From JAUWOY01 sp034431315 (GTDB lineage Bacteria; Chloroflexota; Anaerolineae; VGOG01), in NCBI GenBank assembly GCA_034431315.1, contig DAOUDK010000057.1, positions 1 through 22,467 on the forward strand: DNA of 22,467 nt, written 5' to 3'. Under the pieces are notes generated by a model. The model ran no database searches. It was given only the letters and a program-made list of their open reading frames with translations, and was not told where the DNA came from. The translations under genes and the position numbers were made by a program. Below, piece by piece: positions 1 to 7,722 of this stretch (position 1 is the stretch's first letter; each line of letters starts with the position of its first letter).

Positions 1-2
1 CC

Positions 3-89
3 CCTGATCCAGAGCCTGCCATTGCCTCCCGCCGTCAAGCTGCCAAACCCAAACGCAAGTGGATTGTGTCCTGCTTCGGCCTACCCTGA
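3..89 (+). CDS. possible 3' end of an upstream gene (partial)
   Basis: From the window edge, frame 3 is open for 28 codons to a TGA at 87-89. The peptide ends in a basic stretch (RRQAAKPKRKWIV). Frame 1 is also open, to 129, so the reading frame is not certain. No family can be recognised from so short a piece. The hairpin at 260-309 could be its terminator. Confidence 0.22.
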   Translation, partial: PDPEPAIASRRQAAKPKRKWIVSCFGLP

Positions 90-145
90 ATATGTTAAAA
101 ATGTCAGTCAATCAGGGCGTGGACTCTGAGCGATTCGGGCGGTCG

Positions 146-174
146 TTGACGTTTTGCAAGGGAGCTAGTATGCA
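146..174 (+). promoter_or_regulatory. weak candidate promoter for the giant adhesin gene
   Basis: TTGACG (146-151), a 17-base spacer and TATGCA (169-174) lie in the 5' region of the giant gene. The -35 matches 5 of 6 bases but the -10 only 3 of 6. If real, the transcript would have a leader of about 170 bases that contains the terminator-like hairpin at 260-309. The rest of 90-259 holds no gene I can support and no riboswitch class I recognise. Confidence 0.22.
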
Positions 175-259
175 AACAGGTCATCCAATGTGTCATGCTG
201 ATAGCTGCCTAAGTGCAAAAGAGCTGGAGGCGGATATCGTATCCATAGTTTATCAGTGC

Positions 260-309
260 ACGCCAACCCTGGCGCCGCTTATGGGCGCCTGGCGTTGGCG
301 TCTTGTTTT
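260..309 (+). terminator. long hairpin with T-rich tail (terminator or leader attenuator)
   Basis: Arms 260-276 and 284-301 are almost fully complementary: ACGCCAAC and GGCGCC segments pair with GGCGCC and GTTGGCGT across a 7-base loop. A T-rich tail (TCTTGTTTTA) follows. This has the form of an intrinsic terminator on the + strand. It lies only 45 bases before the start codon of the giant gene, so it either ends the upstream transcript or works inside the leader. Confidence 0.55.
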
Positions 310-353
310 AAGTGAGCTGGCTTGAGAGTTACGCTGAAGGAGGGAATGGTCCG

Positions 354-3300
354 ATGACAGCAAAACTGGCGAAAATCGTGCTGAGTATAATCGTTGGTAT
401 GCTTGGCTTGGTGCTGGTGATGGTGGTCCTTGCTGGCGCAGGGCCTGAGGCTGCCCGGGACGATGCAGGGCAAAGTGGTGGCAGCACCCTGCTGGCCGGC
501 GTCCCCCATGTAGTAGAGGTGGATGCCTCTCCGACCGAGATCCGGGCCGATGGCGACTCCACTTCAACTAGCACAGGCACGGTGAAGGATTCGGATGGCT
601 CTACAGTGCCCGGGGCTTTTGTCGCTTTCACTACTACTCTGGGCACGATTGATCAATACTGCTACGTTGAGGCGGAAGACGATTCGGTGATAAAGTCATC
701 CGGTTGGTACACTGAGAGCTTCTCTGGGGCTAGTGGAGGGCAGTATGTCAGAACGTGTGGCACGGTGCATCCTAATGCCAGTTTGAACTGGACTTTCACG
801 GCAAGTGCAATTTCCATGTTGTACGTTAAGGACCATAATGGCGGTGTCGCCGAGGTCCAGGTGGATGGTAGTACAGCCATCACTGTGGACATGTACGCTG
901 CCACCGCAACGGCAGTAGAGAGGGTGATAACTGCTGGTTTGGACTCTGGGGCACATGTAATAACCGTGAAATATCTAGATCAGTCCCCAGTTGGAGGGGG
1001 CACCTGCATTCGGATTGATGCCTTCCGCTGCGGGACTACGACCGATGCAAGTGGAGAAGGCACGGCTACCTTGACCTCGACAACTTTGTCGTGCGGATCG
1101 GAAGACGCTACAGTGACCGCTCTTACCGGCGATCCCTCCATCCTGCACATGATAACCGGTACGGGGTCGGTTAAATTTACGGCGAGTGTGCCTGACAGCG
1201 TGACGGTCACGGCCACTCCCAATCGGATTGTGGCAGATGGGACTTCTACCTCCACCCTTGAAGCCGCGGTGAAAGATCAGTTTGGTGAGTATGTGCCCGA
1301 CTGCACCATGGTTGGCTTCGTGGCGACCGACGAGAACGGTGCTCCTGGTGGGGCCTGGGTCACTCTCCCATATGAGTTGGTGGAGGGGGAAGACTCAGCC
1401 AAGGTGATAACATCGGCCTCATGGACCACTAGTACCCATCCCTCCCATCATGGTACGGAAGTCATCTCCAGCACCACTCCAAACGACACTGCGGTTTGGG
1501 CCTTCACGGGGACAGCAGTTTCCCTGATTTATCCCAAGTTGTCTAATGCTGGTGTAGCCACAGTCACTGTTGATAGCGGCTCGCCCATCACTATTGACAT
1601 GTATGCCTCGCCAGATCAATTTCAAGTTGAGCACGTTATCACCCACTGCTTAAGCTCTGGGTCCCACGTCATAACGGTGACAGTAGCTGGGTATACCGTG
1701 ACCGGAGGCACGGACAAACGCGTCTACGTAGATGCCTTTCGCTCTGGTTCAAGTACCTCAGGTGGCACGGCTACGGCTATCGCGACCTCCGGGACGCAGG
1801 CGGGGATGGTGTGGGCTGAGGCCACGGTTGCGGGGAGGCAGTGCTGTGAAACCGACAGCGGCAGCGTGAAGACAGATACAGTGTCCATCACCCTCAAGGC
1901 TGGCAATCCGTACACTTTGACTATCATGCCTACCGACGTCTCCATCACCTGCTGTATCACCAGCACCCTACAGTTCACAGTAACCGATCAGTACAGCAAC
2001 GTGGTGGGGGCGGTGGTTCCCAGGACGTTGACAGTAGATTTCACCAGCACGCCATACGGAGATTTCACACCCCCCAGTGTCGTGATCACCGATGGCGTTG
2101 GGAGCGTGATATTCCATGGCTGGACGGAGGGAACGGGGACCATCACGGGCACAGTTGGTGGTGATGTTACTGGCACGTCGAACCTCACTGTCACGGCGGC
2201 CTCTTGCTATACCCTGACAATTAGACCCGATCATCTAGAATGGATCTACGTCACCGACACGAACGCTTCTCTCTTGACCGGCTTCATCTACACCACGACC
2301 TTGACCGCTGACCTGAGCGACAATTGCAGTAACCCTGTCCAGGAGGGCACAGTGGTGACCTTCACCACCAGTCTGGGCAAGTTGGGTAGCGATACGATCA
2401 CCAAGACCACCAGCAGTGGCCTGGCTACGGCGGTGCTGACATCGGAGCAGTTGGCGGTAGGGGTGCCGACACGGACGGCTTACATCACCGTGACTGGTGC
2501 TGGCTGTCCTGTATCGGAGGCGACGAGTGTTGACTTCGTGCGGCACGTCTATACCCTGACGGTTGCAGCCGTTCCCGATGAGATTAGGGTTGGCGGAAAT
2601 CTCTCCACCCTCACCGCCGATGTGGACGATGGCTTCGGTGATCCTACGCCCGATGGCGTCGAGGTGGGCTTCACCATTATCCCCACCCCCACAGCCATGG
2701 CCTCGGTGTCACTTGGGTATGTGGCAACAATATACGGCACGGCTACGGCTATCGTGACCTCTGGGATTGAGGCTGGGGTAGCGATGGTAGAGGCTGCGGC
2801 CATAGGAACTACGGTCACGAATACACGGCTCATCACCATTACGGCTGGCGAGCCATACACCTTGACCATCACGCCCACTGATGTTTCCATCACCTGTTGT
2901 GTTACCGAGACTCTCCAGTTCACGGTGACCGATGAGTACAGCAACGTAGTGGGGGCGGTAGTGCCCAGGTCGGTGACGGTGAACTTCTTCAGCACGCCGA
3001 GCGGCGTTTTCACACCCACTAGCTCCGTTGTTGTCACCGATGGTGTGGGGAGTGTGATATTCCATGGCTGGACGGCGGGAGTTGGTGGGGTCATCGAGGG
3101 CCGTGTCGAGGACGCTTATCCTCGAGGCACTGACACCTCAAACCTCACGGTCTCCGTAGGCTCTCCCGCCGCTCTAATTGTCACCCGCTACCCGACTGCC
3201 ATTTTAGCTGATGGCCTCGACACCAGTATCATCACGGCTACGGTGAGGGACTCTTGCGACAACCTTGTAGCTGGCAGCGTAGTGACGTTTACCACGGATT

Positions 3301-6300
3301 TGGGCAGCTTCGAACCTGCCCCCGCTACGACGCTCAGCATCACCAGGACCACAAACTCTAGCGGTGTAGCTACGGCGACGATGAGATCTGAATGCACAGC
3401 ACGTACGGTGAACATCACGGTGACGGTAGACTCTCTGACAGAAACCACCTACGTGGACATGGTAGGCGTTGCCTGGGATGTGCAACTGGCAGTCAACCCC
3501 ATCAGTATCCAGGTGGGTGGATACACATCCCACCTGACTGCCACAGTTAGTGATCAGTTTGGACACTCTGTACTCGATGGGACGGTGGTGACCTTCACTA
3601 CAAGTTCAGGCAGCGTCGGGAGCGATACCATCGCTAAGACCACCACTGGTGGGATTGCTACGGCCGCTTTGACCTCACCGAACACCGCGGGTACGGCCAC
3701 CATCACGGCCACTGCCGGTTTCGGGGTTGACGCGGCTACCGATACGGTCACTGTGACCTTCGAAGCCGGCCCACCTTATACTGTGACGTTAGAAGCTTAT
3801 CCGATGACCCTCATGGTAGGGAGTAGTTCGGCGCTTACAGCCATAGTGGTGGATCAATACAACAACAATGTGGCCGATGGGACGGTAGTGACCTTTACCA
3901 CCAGCCTGGGCGAGGTGGGGAGCACCGAGGTTACCAAGACCACCACTAGCGGGGTGGCCACAGCCGAACTGACCTCCCAGGTGGCTGGCACAGCCACGGT
4001 TATAGCTACGGCGGACTCGAAGTATGACACGACTAATGTGACATTCCAGCCTGACCTGCCCTACACGCTGACCCTGGCGGCCTATCCGACGATTCTAACC
4101 GTAGATGATAGTTCAACACTCACCGCCACAATAACGGATCAGTATAGCAACACAGTGGCGGACGGGACGGTAGTGACCTTTACCACTAGCCTGGGCGAGG
4201 TGGGGAGTGAGTCAGTCACCAAGACGACCACCAGTGGCGTAACCACGGCGACACTGACTTCCCTGCTGCCTGGGACCGCGGCTATCACAGCCACAGCCGG
4301 TTCAGCGTCCGATAACGCAACTGTGGTCTTCAACGCTGGCTTGCCTTACACGGTGACCCTGGAAGCTTATCCGACGAGCATCCCCGTTGCTGGCTACACC
4401 TCAGCTCTTACGGCTACGGTGGTGGATCAGTACAACAACAATGTGTCCGATGGGACACCAGTAACCTTTACCACCAGCCTGGGCATTCTTGGGAGCGACA
4501 TGGTTACCAAGACCACCACTGGTGGAGTGGCCACGGCTGTTTTGACCTCGCCGGACACCGTGGGCACGGCCTTCATCACGGCCACTGCCGATTCCAAGGT
4601 TGGCACGGCCACGGTCGAGTTCACGCCTCTCTCACCCTACACGCTGACCCTGGTGGCCTACCCGACTGATCTGACCGTGGTGGATACCTCGACGCTTTCG
4701 GCTACGGTGAAGGATCAGTACGATAACAATGTGGCCGACGGGACGGTGGTAACCTTCACCACCAGCCTGGGCGAGGTGGGGAGTGAGTCAGTCACCAAAA
4801 CGACCACCAGCGGGGTGGCCATAGCCGAGCTGAGTTCTCAGGTTCCAGGTACCGCAACCATTACCGCCACGGCCGATCCCGTGTCCGATACTGTGGACGT
4901 GACTTTCGAAGTCGGCCCACCTTATACGGTGACCCTGGTGGCTTATCCGATCAGTCTGACCGTTGGGGCGACCTTGACCCTGACGGTCACCGTGAGCGAT
5001 CAGTTCAATAACAACGTGGCCGATGGGACGGTGGTGAACTTCGAGACCAATTTGGGGAGCCTGGGCAGCACCACAGTTTCCAAGACCACGGTCAGTGGGG
5101 TCGCTACAGTCACCCTGACCTCCCAGGTAGCGGGTACCGCAGTGGTGACAGCTACCTCCGACTCCAAATACGGCACGGCGAACGTAACCTTCAACCCTGA
5201 TTTGCCCTACACGATGACAGTAGAGGCTTACCCGACCAGCATTCCCATCGGTGGATTCACCTCGGAGATCACGGCCACGGTCAAAGATCAATATGACAAT
5301 CCGGTGGCTGATGGAACGGAGGTAACCCTTATCACGGACCTAGGTAGCATAGGTTCAAGCAGCGTGGTCAAAACCACTGTCAACGGGGTGGCCAATGCCA
5401 CTTTGACCTCCGACCTAATCATTGGCACAGCGAACATAACCGCCACTTCGGGTTCGGCAGAGGGGCAAACGCAGGTGATCTTCACTATCGGGGCGCCGGA
5501 AACCGTCACTGTGGAATCGTGGCCGCCCACTATTGAAGTGGGTGGCAGCACAGCCACCATTACAGCCACGGTGACGGACATCGGCGGCTACCCGGTGGCC
5601 GACGGCACGCCTGTGGTCTTCACCACTGACTTCGCCAGCCTGGGCAGCAGCACGGCCACCAAATACACGACCGACGGAGTTGCTGTCGCGACCCTGACTT
5701 CGGATACGACGCCTGGTGTGGCCCACATTACAGCTACATCCAACTCCAAGTCCGACACGGCAACTGTGAAAGTCGCTGCTGGGCCACCCTTCGACATACA
5801 AGTTACGGCCGATCCAACCGACATTCCTATTGGTGGAGCCACTTCGCTCATAATGGCTACGGTGAAAGATCGTTATGGCAACAATGTGACCAATGGAACC
5901 AACGTAGACTTTATTACCACCCTGGGAAGCGTATCGCCTTCCTCCGATGCTACGGACGAGGGGACGGCTGTGACCACACTGACCTCCGAAAAAATCAAGG
6001 GCCCGGCTACTGTCACTGCTATTGCTGGCCCAGAAGATGAGTCGGTTGAGGTGATCTTCACCGTTGGTCCCCCATTTTACATTAGCGTGGTGGCAGACCC
6101 ACTGAATATCGCCCTTAATGGGCATACCTCAAATATCCAGGCCGCGGTAAAGGACATCGGCGGCAATAACGTGGCCGATGGGACGGAGGTGACCTTCGTC
6201 ACGAGCTTGGGACTTTTGGGCAGCGACACGGTTATCAAGACCACCACCAGCGGCGTGGCTGAGGCCGTTCTGACCTCAGAAACCACTGCGGGCACAGCGG

Positions 6301-6689
6301 TCATCACCGCCACGGCGGATTCGCATTACCACACAACCAAAGTTGTCTTCAGCCCGGATCCGCCCTACAACGTGACAGTGACAGCAGACCCGATGGCTAT
6401 TCCTGCCAATGGGGTATCTACGTCAACGGTTCGGGCTACGGTGACCGATCAGTACGGCAATATGGTGGCTGATGGTATAACTTGTTACTTCCACACCACC
6501 CTGGGAGGAGTATGGCCCCCCTTCGACACCACACTCAATGGTGTGGCTGAGACCACTCTGACCTCCAGCGAGACCACTGGCCTGGCCGCTGTGACAGCTA
6601 CCTGTGAGGGTATACCGGACACGATCTATGTATCCTTCTACGTGCCCGCGTTCAAGGTCTATCTACCTACAATCTTCAAGGCTTACTGA
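354..6689 (+). CDS. giant secreted Ig-like (Big_1/invasin-type) repeat protein
   Basis: A protein of 2111 residues, probably a surface adhesin or stalk-like filament. The ATG at 354 is chosen over an in-frame GTG at 312 because AAGGAGGG (337-344) sits 9 bases before it. Residues about 5-30 form a hydrophobic signal or anchor segment (KIVLSIIVGMLGLVLVMVVL). Then come about 18 Ig-like repeats of 95-115 residues, each with the pattern YT-T--AYP, ---T--V-DQYGN-VADGT-V-FTT-LG-, TTSGVA-A-LTS and GTA-ITATA. This matches the bacterial Ig-like Big_1 fold of intimin/invasin-type proteins. Repeats 1 and 2 are interrupted by a second beta-sandwich (about residues 106-228 and 339-463) with the pattern W-F-GTA, VDG----IDMYA, GSHVITV and DAFR. 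Repeats 8-18 are near-uniform, and the N-terminal repeats are divergent and Cys-rich. The tail VYLPTIFKAY resembles conserved ends of secreted Chloroflexota proteins. No LPXTG motif, beta-barrel or enzymatic domain is visible. The ligand is unknown. Confidence 0.9.
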   Translation: MTAKLAKIVLSIIVGMLGLVLVMVVLAGAGPEAARDDAGQSGGSTLLAGVPHVVEVDASPTEIRADGDSTSTSTGTVKDSDGSTVPGAFVAFTTTLGTIDQYCYVEAEDDSVIKSSGWYTESFSGASGGQYVRTCGTVHPNASLNWTFTASAISMLYVKDHNGGVAEVQVDGSTAITVDMYAATATAVERVITAGLDSGAHVITVKYLDQSPVGGGTCIRIDAFRCGTTTDASGEGTATLTSTTLSCGSEDATVTALTGDPSILHMITGTGSVKFTASVPDSVTVTATPNRIVADGTSTSTLEAAVKDQFGEYVPDCTMVGFVATDENGAPGGAWVTLPYELVEGEDSAKVITSASWTTSTHPSHHGTEVISSTTPNDTAVWAFTGTAVSLIYPKLSNAGVATVTVDSGSPITIDMYASPDQFQVEHVITHCLSSGSHVITVTVAGYTVTGGTDKRVYVDAFRSGSSTSGGTATAIATSGTQAGMVWAEATVAGRQCCETDSGSVKTDTVSITLKAGNPYTLTIMPTDVSITCCITSTLQFTVTDQYSNVVGAVVPRTLTVDFTSTPYGDFTPPSVVITDGVGSVIFHGWTEGTGTITGTVGGDVTGTSNLTVTAASCYTLTIRPDHLEWIYVTDTNASLLTGFIYTTTLTADLSDNCSNPVQEGTVVTFTTSLGKLGSDTITKTTSSGLATAVLTSEQLAVGVPTRTAYITVTGAGCPVSEATSVDFVRHVYTLTVAAVPDEIRVGGNLSTLTADVDDGFGDPTPDGVEVGFTIIPTPTAMASVSLGYVATIYGTATAIVTSGIEAGVAMVEAAAIGTTVTNTRLITITAGEPYTLTITPTDVSITCCVTETLQFTVTDEYSNVVGAVVPRSVTVNFFSTPSGVFTPTSSVVVTDGVGSVIFHGWTAGVGGVIEGRVEDAYPRGTDTSNLTVSVGSPAALIVTRYPTAILADGLDTSIITATVRDSCDNLVAGSVVTFTTDLGSFEPAPATTLSITRTTNSSGVATATMRSECTARTVNITVTVDSLTETTYVDMVGVAWDVQLAVNPISIQVGGYTSHLTATVSDQFGHSVLDGTVVTFTTSSGSVGSDTIAKTTTGGIATAALTSPNTAGTATITATAGFGVDAATDTVTVTFEAGPPYTVTLEAYPMTLMVGSSSALTAIVVDQYNNNVADGTVVTFTTSLGEVGSTEVTKTTTSGVATAELTSQVAGTATVIATADSKYDTTNVTFQPDLPYTLTLAAYPTILTVDDSSTLTATITDQYSNTVADGTVVTFTTSLGEVGSESVTKTTTSGVTTATLTSLLPGTAAITATAGSASDNATVVFNAGLPYTVTLEAYPTSIPVAGYTSALTATVVDQYNNNVSDGTPVTFTTSLGILGSDMVTKTTTGGVATAVLTSPDTVGTAFITATADSKVGTATVEFTPLSPYTLTLVAYPTDLTVVDTSTLSATVKDQYDNNVADGTVVTFTTSLGEVGSESVTKTTTSGVAIAELSSQVPGTATITATADPVSDTVDVTFEVGPPYTVTLVAYPISLTVGATLTLTVTVSDQFNNNVADGTVVNFETNLGSLGSTTVSKTTVSGVATVTLTSQVAGTAVVTATSDSKYGTANVTFNPDLPYTMTVEAYPTSIPIGGFTSEITATVKDQYDNPVADGTEVTLITDLGSIGSSSVVKTTVNGVANATLTSDLIIGTANITATSGSAEGQTQVIFTIGAPETVTVESWPPTIEVGGSTATITATVTDIGGYPVADGTPVVFTTDFASLGSSTATKYTTDGVAVATLTSDTTPGVAHITATSNSKSDTATVKVAAGPPFDIQVTADPTDIPIGGATSLIMATVKDRYGNNVTNGTNVDFITTLGSVSPSSDATDEGTAVTTLTSEKIKGPATVTAIAGPEDESVEVIFTVGPPFYISVVADPLNIALNGHTSNIQAAVKDIGGNNVADGTEVTFVTSLGLLGSDTVIKTTTSGVAEAVLTSETTAGTAVITATADSHYHTTKVVFSPDPPYNVTVTADPMAIPANGVSTSTVRATVTDQYGNMVADGITCYFHTTLGGVWPPFDTTLNGVAETTLTSSETTGLAAVTATCEGIPDTIYVSFYVPAFKVYLPTIFKAY
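670..1036 (+). other. inserted carbohydrate-binding-like beta-sandwich, copy 1
   Basis: This segment lies inside the first Ig-like repeat, between its FTTTLG strand and its GTATLTS strand. The translated pattern (SWY/GWY start, WTFTASAISMLY, VQVDGSTAITVDMYA, ITAGLDSGAHVITVKYL, IRIDAFR) is that of a jelly-roll module that accompanies many extracellular carbohydrate-active and adhesion proteins. Substrate binding is inference from the fold type, not shown. Confidence 0.6.
1370..1742 (+). other. inserted carbohydrate-binding-like beta-sandwich, copy 2
   Basis: A second copy of the inserted module lies inside Ig-like repeat 2. It has the same landmarks: WAFTGTAVSLIY, VTVDSGSPITIDMYA, ITHCLSSGSHVITVTVAG and VYVDAFRSG. 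It is clearly homologous to copy 1 but well diverged, so the duplication of a whole interrupted repeat is old. Confidence 0.6.
3472..6620 (+). repeat. tandem Ig-like repeat array (repeats 8-18)
   Basis: Start points of successive units at 3771, 4056, 4341, 4632, 4917, 5202, 5493, 5784, 6069 and 6360 are spaced by 285 or 291 bases only. DNA identity between units is high: bases 4188-4222 and 4764-4798 are identical over 35 bases, and they lie exactly two units (576 bases) apart. This points to fairly recent duplication and recombination inside the gene. Confidence 0.85.
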
Positions 6690-6729
6690 TTCTCTGTTGC
6701 AAGAAACATGCGTTACCATAGCCATAGAA

Positions 6730-6762
6730 GGTGACGAGACCGCTCAAGCTGGTCTCGTCACC
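6730..6762. repeat. perfect inverted repeat (12-bp stem)
   Basis: GGTGACGAGACC (6730-6741) and GGTCTCGTCACC (6751-6762) form a perfect stem with a 9-base loop. There is no T-run directly after it, so it is not a terminator by itself. A 17-base part of it recurs at 15150-15166, which suggests a dispersed palindromic repeat of this genome. Confidence 0.7.
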
Positions 6763-6817
6763 CACTCTAACAAAAAGCCATCGGGAAGATTCACCGGTGG
6801 CTTTTTGTTGGAGTGGG
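6761..6817 (+). terminator. intrinsic terminator of the giant adhesin gene
   Basis: Arms 6761-6780 and 6798-6817 pair over 20 bases with one wobble position, and the pairing extends inward (GCCATCGG with CCGGTGGC). The core AAAAAGCCA stem ... TGGCTTTTTGTT is a classic terminator with a T-run, preceded by an A-run, so it could work on both strands. It lies about 80 bases after the adhesin stop codon. Confidence 0.82.
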
Positions 6818-6834
6818 TGAGATTGTGGTATAAT
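6805..6834 (+). promoter_or_regulatory. extended -10 promoter of the GT2 synthase gene
   Basis: TGTGGTATAAT (6824-6834) contains a perfect TATAAT with an upstream TGN extension. TTGTTG at 6805-6810 with an 18-base spacer is a weak -35. The promoter region overlaps the right arm of the preceding terminator. The start codon is 38 bases downstream of the -10. Confidence 0.7.
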
Positions 6835-6872
6835 AAAGGTGACTTCTCCCAATCCCATGGAAAGGACGAGGT

Positions 6873-7595
6873 ATGAAGACCATAGCGATAGCCGTCATCA
6901 TCCCTACCTATAACGAAAGCGACAACATCGAGGCCCTGGCAAAGGAGATTTTGGCTCTGGGTGACGCCACCGAGATCATCATCGTTGATGACAACTCGCC
7001 TGATGGCACGGGGGAGATCGCCGATGAACTGGCAAAGGCGTATCGAGGTGTCAAAGTCATACATCGCCCTGCCAAGCTGGGTTTGGGCACCGCCTATATC
7101 GCGGGCTTCAAAGCGGCACTAGCCTGGGGAGCTGACTGCATTGTGACTATGGACGCCGATTTCTCCCACCACCCTGGCTACATACCCGACCTAGTAGCCA
7201 GAAGCCAGGATGCTCAACTGGTTATCGGTTCCCGCTACGTTGATGGAGGGGGTACAGTTAATTGGGGTTTACAGCGACGAATCCTGAGCAGAGGAGCCAA
7301 TACCTTTGCTCGCCTGGTGCTGGGTCTCAAAGTTCATGACTGCACCGCTGGCTTCCGCTGCTATCGTCGCGAGGTGCTGGAGTCCATCGAGTTGGACGAG
7401 ATTTTCTCCGACGGCTACTCCTTTTTGATCGAAATGCTCTATAAGTGCCAGCGAAGGGGATGGGAGATCGGCGAAGTGCCCATCATCTTCGAGGACAGGC
7501 GCCGCGGAGCTTCCAAGATCTCCCAGCGTGAGATCTTCAAAGCCCTGTACACCGTGTTGTGCTTGGGCTGGGAACGTGTCTTTTCCCGGGGTTAG
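6873..7595 (+). CDS. polyprenyl-phosphate mannose/glucose synthase-like GT2 (DPM1 family)
   Basis: A 240-residue family 2 glycosyltransferase that should transfer a hexose from a nucleotide sugar to a polyprenyl phosphate at the inner membrane face. The product would be the lipid-linked donor used by GT-C enzymes. Visible motifs are the N-terminal IIPTYNE (residues 9-15), VDDNSPDGTG, the metal-binding DAD (94-96, in MDADFSHHP), the SRGAN segment, CTAGFRCYRREVLE, and the C-terminal EVPIIFEDRRRGASKIS. The length and motifs match soluble single-domain DPM1 or polyprenol monophosphomannose synthases. No C-terminal membrane helices are seen. The ATG at 6873 follows AAGGACGAGG. The gene stands alone between the adhesin and a convergent operon. 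The sugar (mannose or glucose) cannot be told from sequence alone. Confidence 0.88.
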   Translation: MKTIAIAVIIPTYNESDNIEALAKEILALGDATEIIIVDDNSPDGTGEIADELAKAYRGVKVIHRPAKLGLGTAYIAGFKAALAWGADCIVTMDADFSHHPGYIPDLVARSQDAQLVIGSRYVDGGGTVNWGLQRRILSRGANTFARLVLGLKVHDCTAGFRCYRREVLESIELDEIFSDGYSFLIEMLYKCQRRGWEIGEVPIIFEDRRRGASKISQREIFKALYTVLCLGWERVFSRG

Positions 7596-7666
7596 AGGAG
7601 GCCGTTGATAAGTTGTACGTGGAGGAGCGAGAGGGGAGAATATTGACCTTCTATGTGCTCGGAGGG

Positions 7667-7703
7667 GGTCGCCAGATCCCCGAAGGCCAGGATCTGGCGA
7701 TCC
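7667..7703. repeat. hairpin between convergent genes
   Basis: GGTCGCCAGATCC (7667-7679) and GGATCTGGCGATCC (7690-7703) pair over 12-13 bases with one bulged T and a 10-base loop. No T-run follows on either strand, so it is not a typical intrinsic terminator. It lies between the stop codons of the GT2 gene and the convergent membrane-protein gene. It may be a REP-like element or protect the 3' ends. Confidence 0.55.
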
Positions 7704-7722
7704 TTGGCGAGCACGCAACCAC

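Noticed and set aside
90..259. Possible c-di-GMP riboswitch before the adhesin
   Set aside because: A GCAAAC-like string occurs, but the GAAA tetraloop and the GACGCAAAGCC core of the known class are absent.
59..325. An 88-residue open frame on the + strand upstream of the giant gene
   Set aside because: It runs through the terminator-like hairpin, has no ribosome site or recognisable motif, and its composition does not look like a real protein.
312..353. GTG at 312 as start of the giant protein
   Set aside because: It would start within 3 bases of the hairpin's T-tail and lacks a ribosome site, while ATG 354 has AAGGAGGG at the right distance before a proper signal segment.
4788..5291. Long minus-strand open frames opposite the repeat array
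   Set aside because: They recur with the repeat period and mirror the codon bias of the Thr-rich coding strand, so they are shadows.
3772..6644. Tandem repeats as a possible CRISPR array
   Set aside because: The units are 285/291 bases, all in one open frame, and encode Ig-like domains; there are no short identical repeats with unique spacers.
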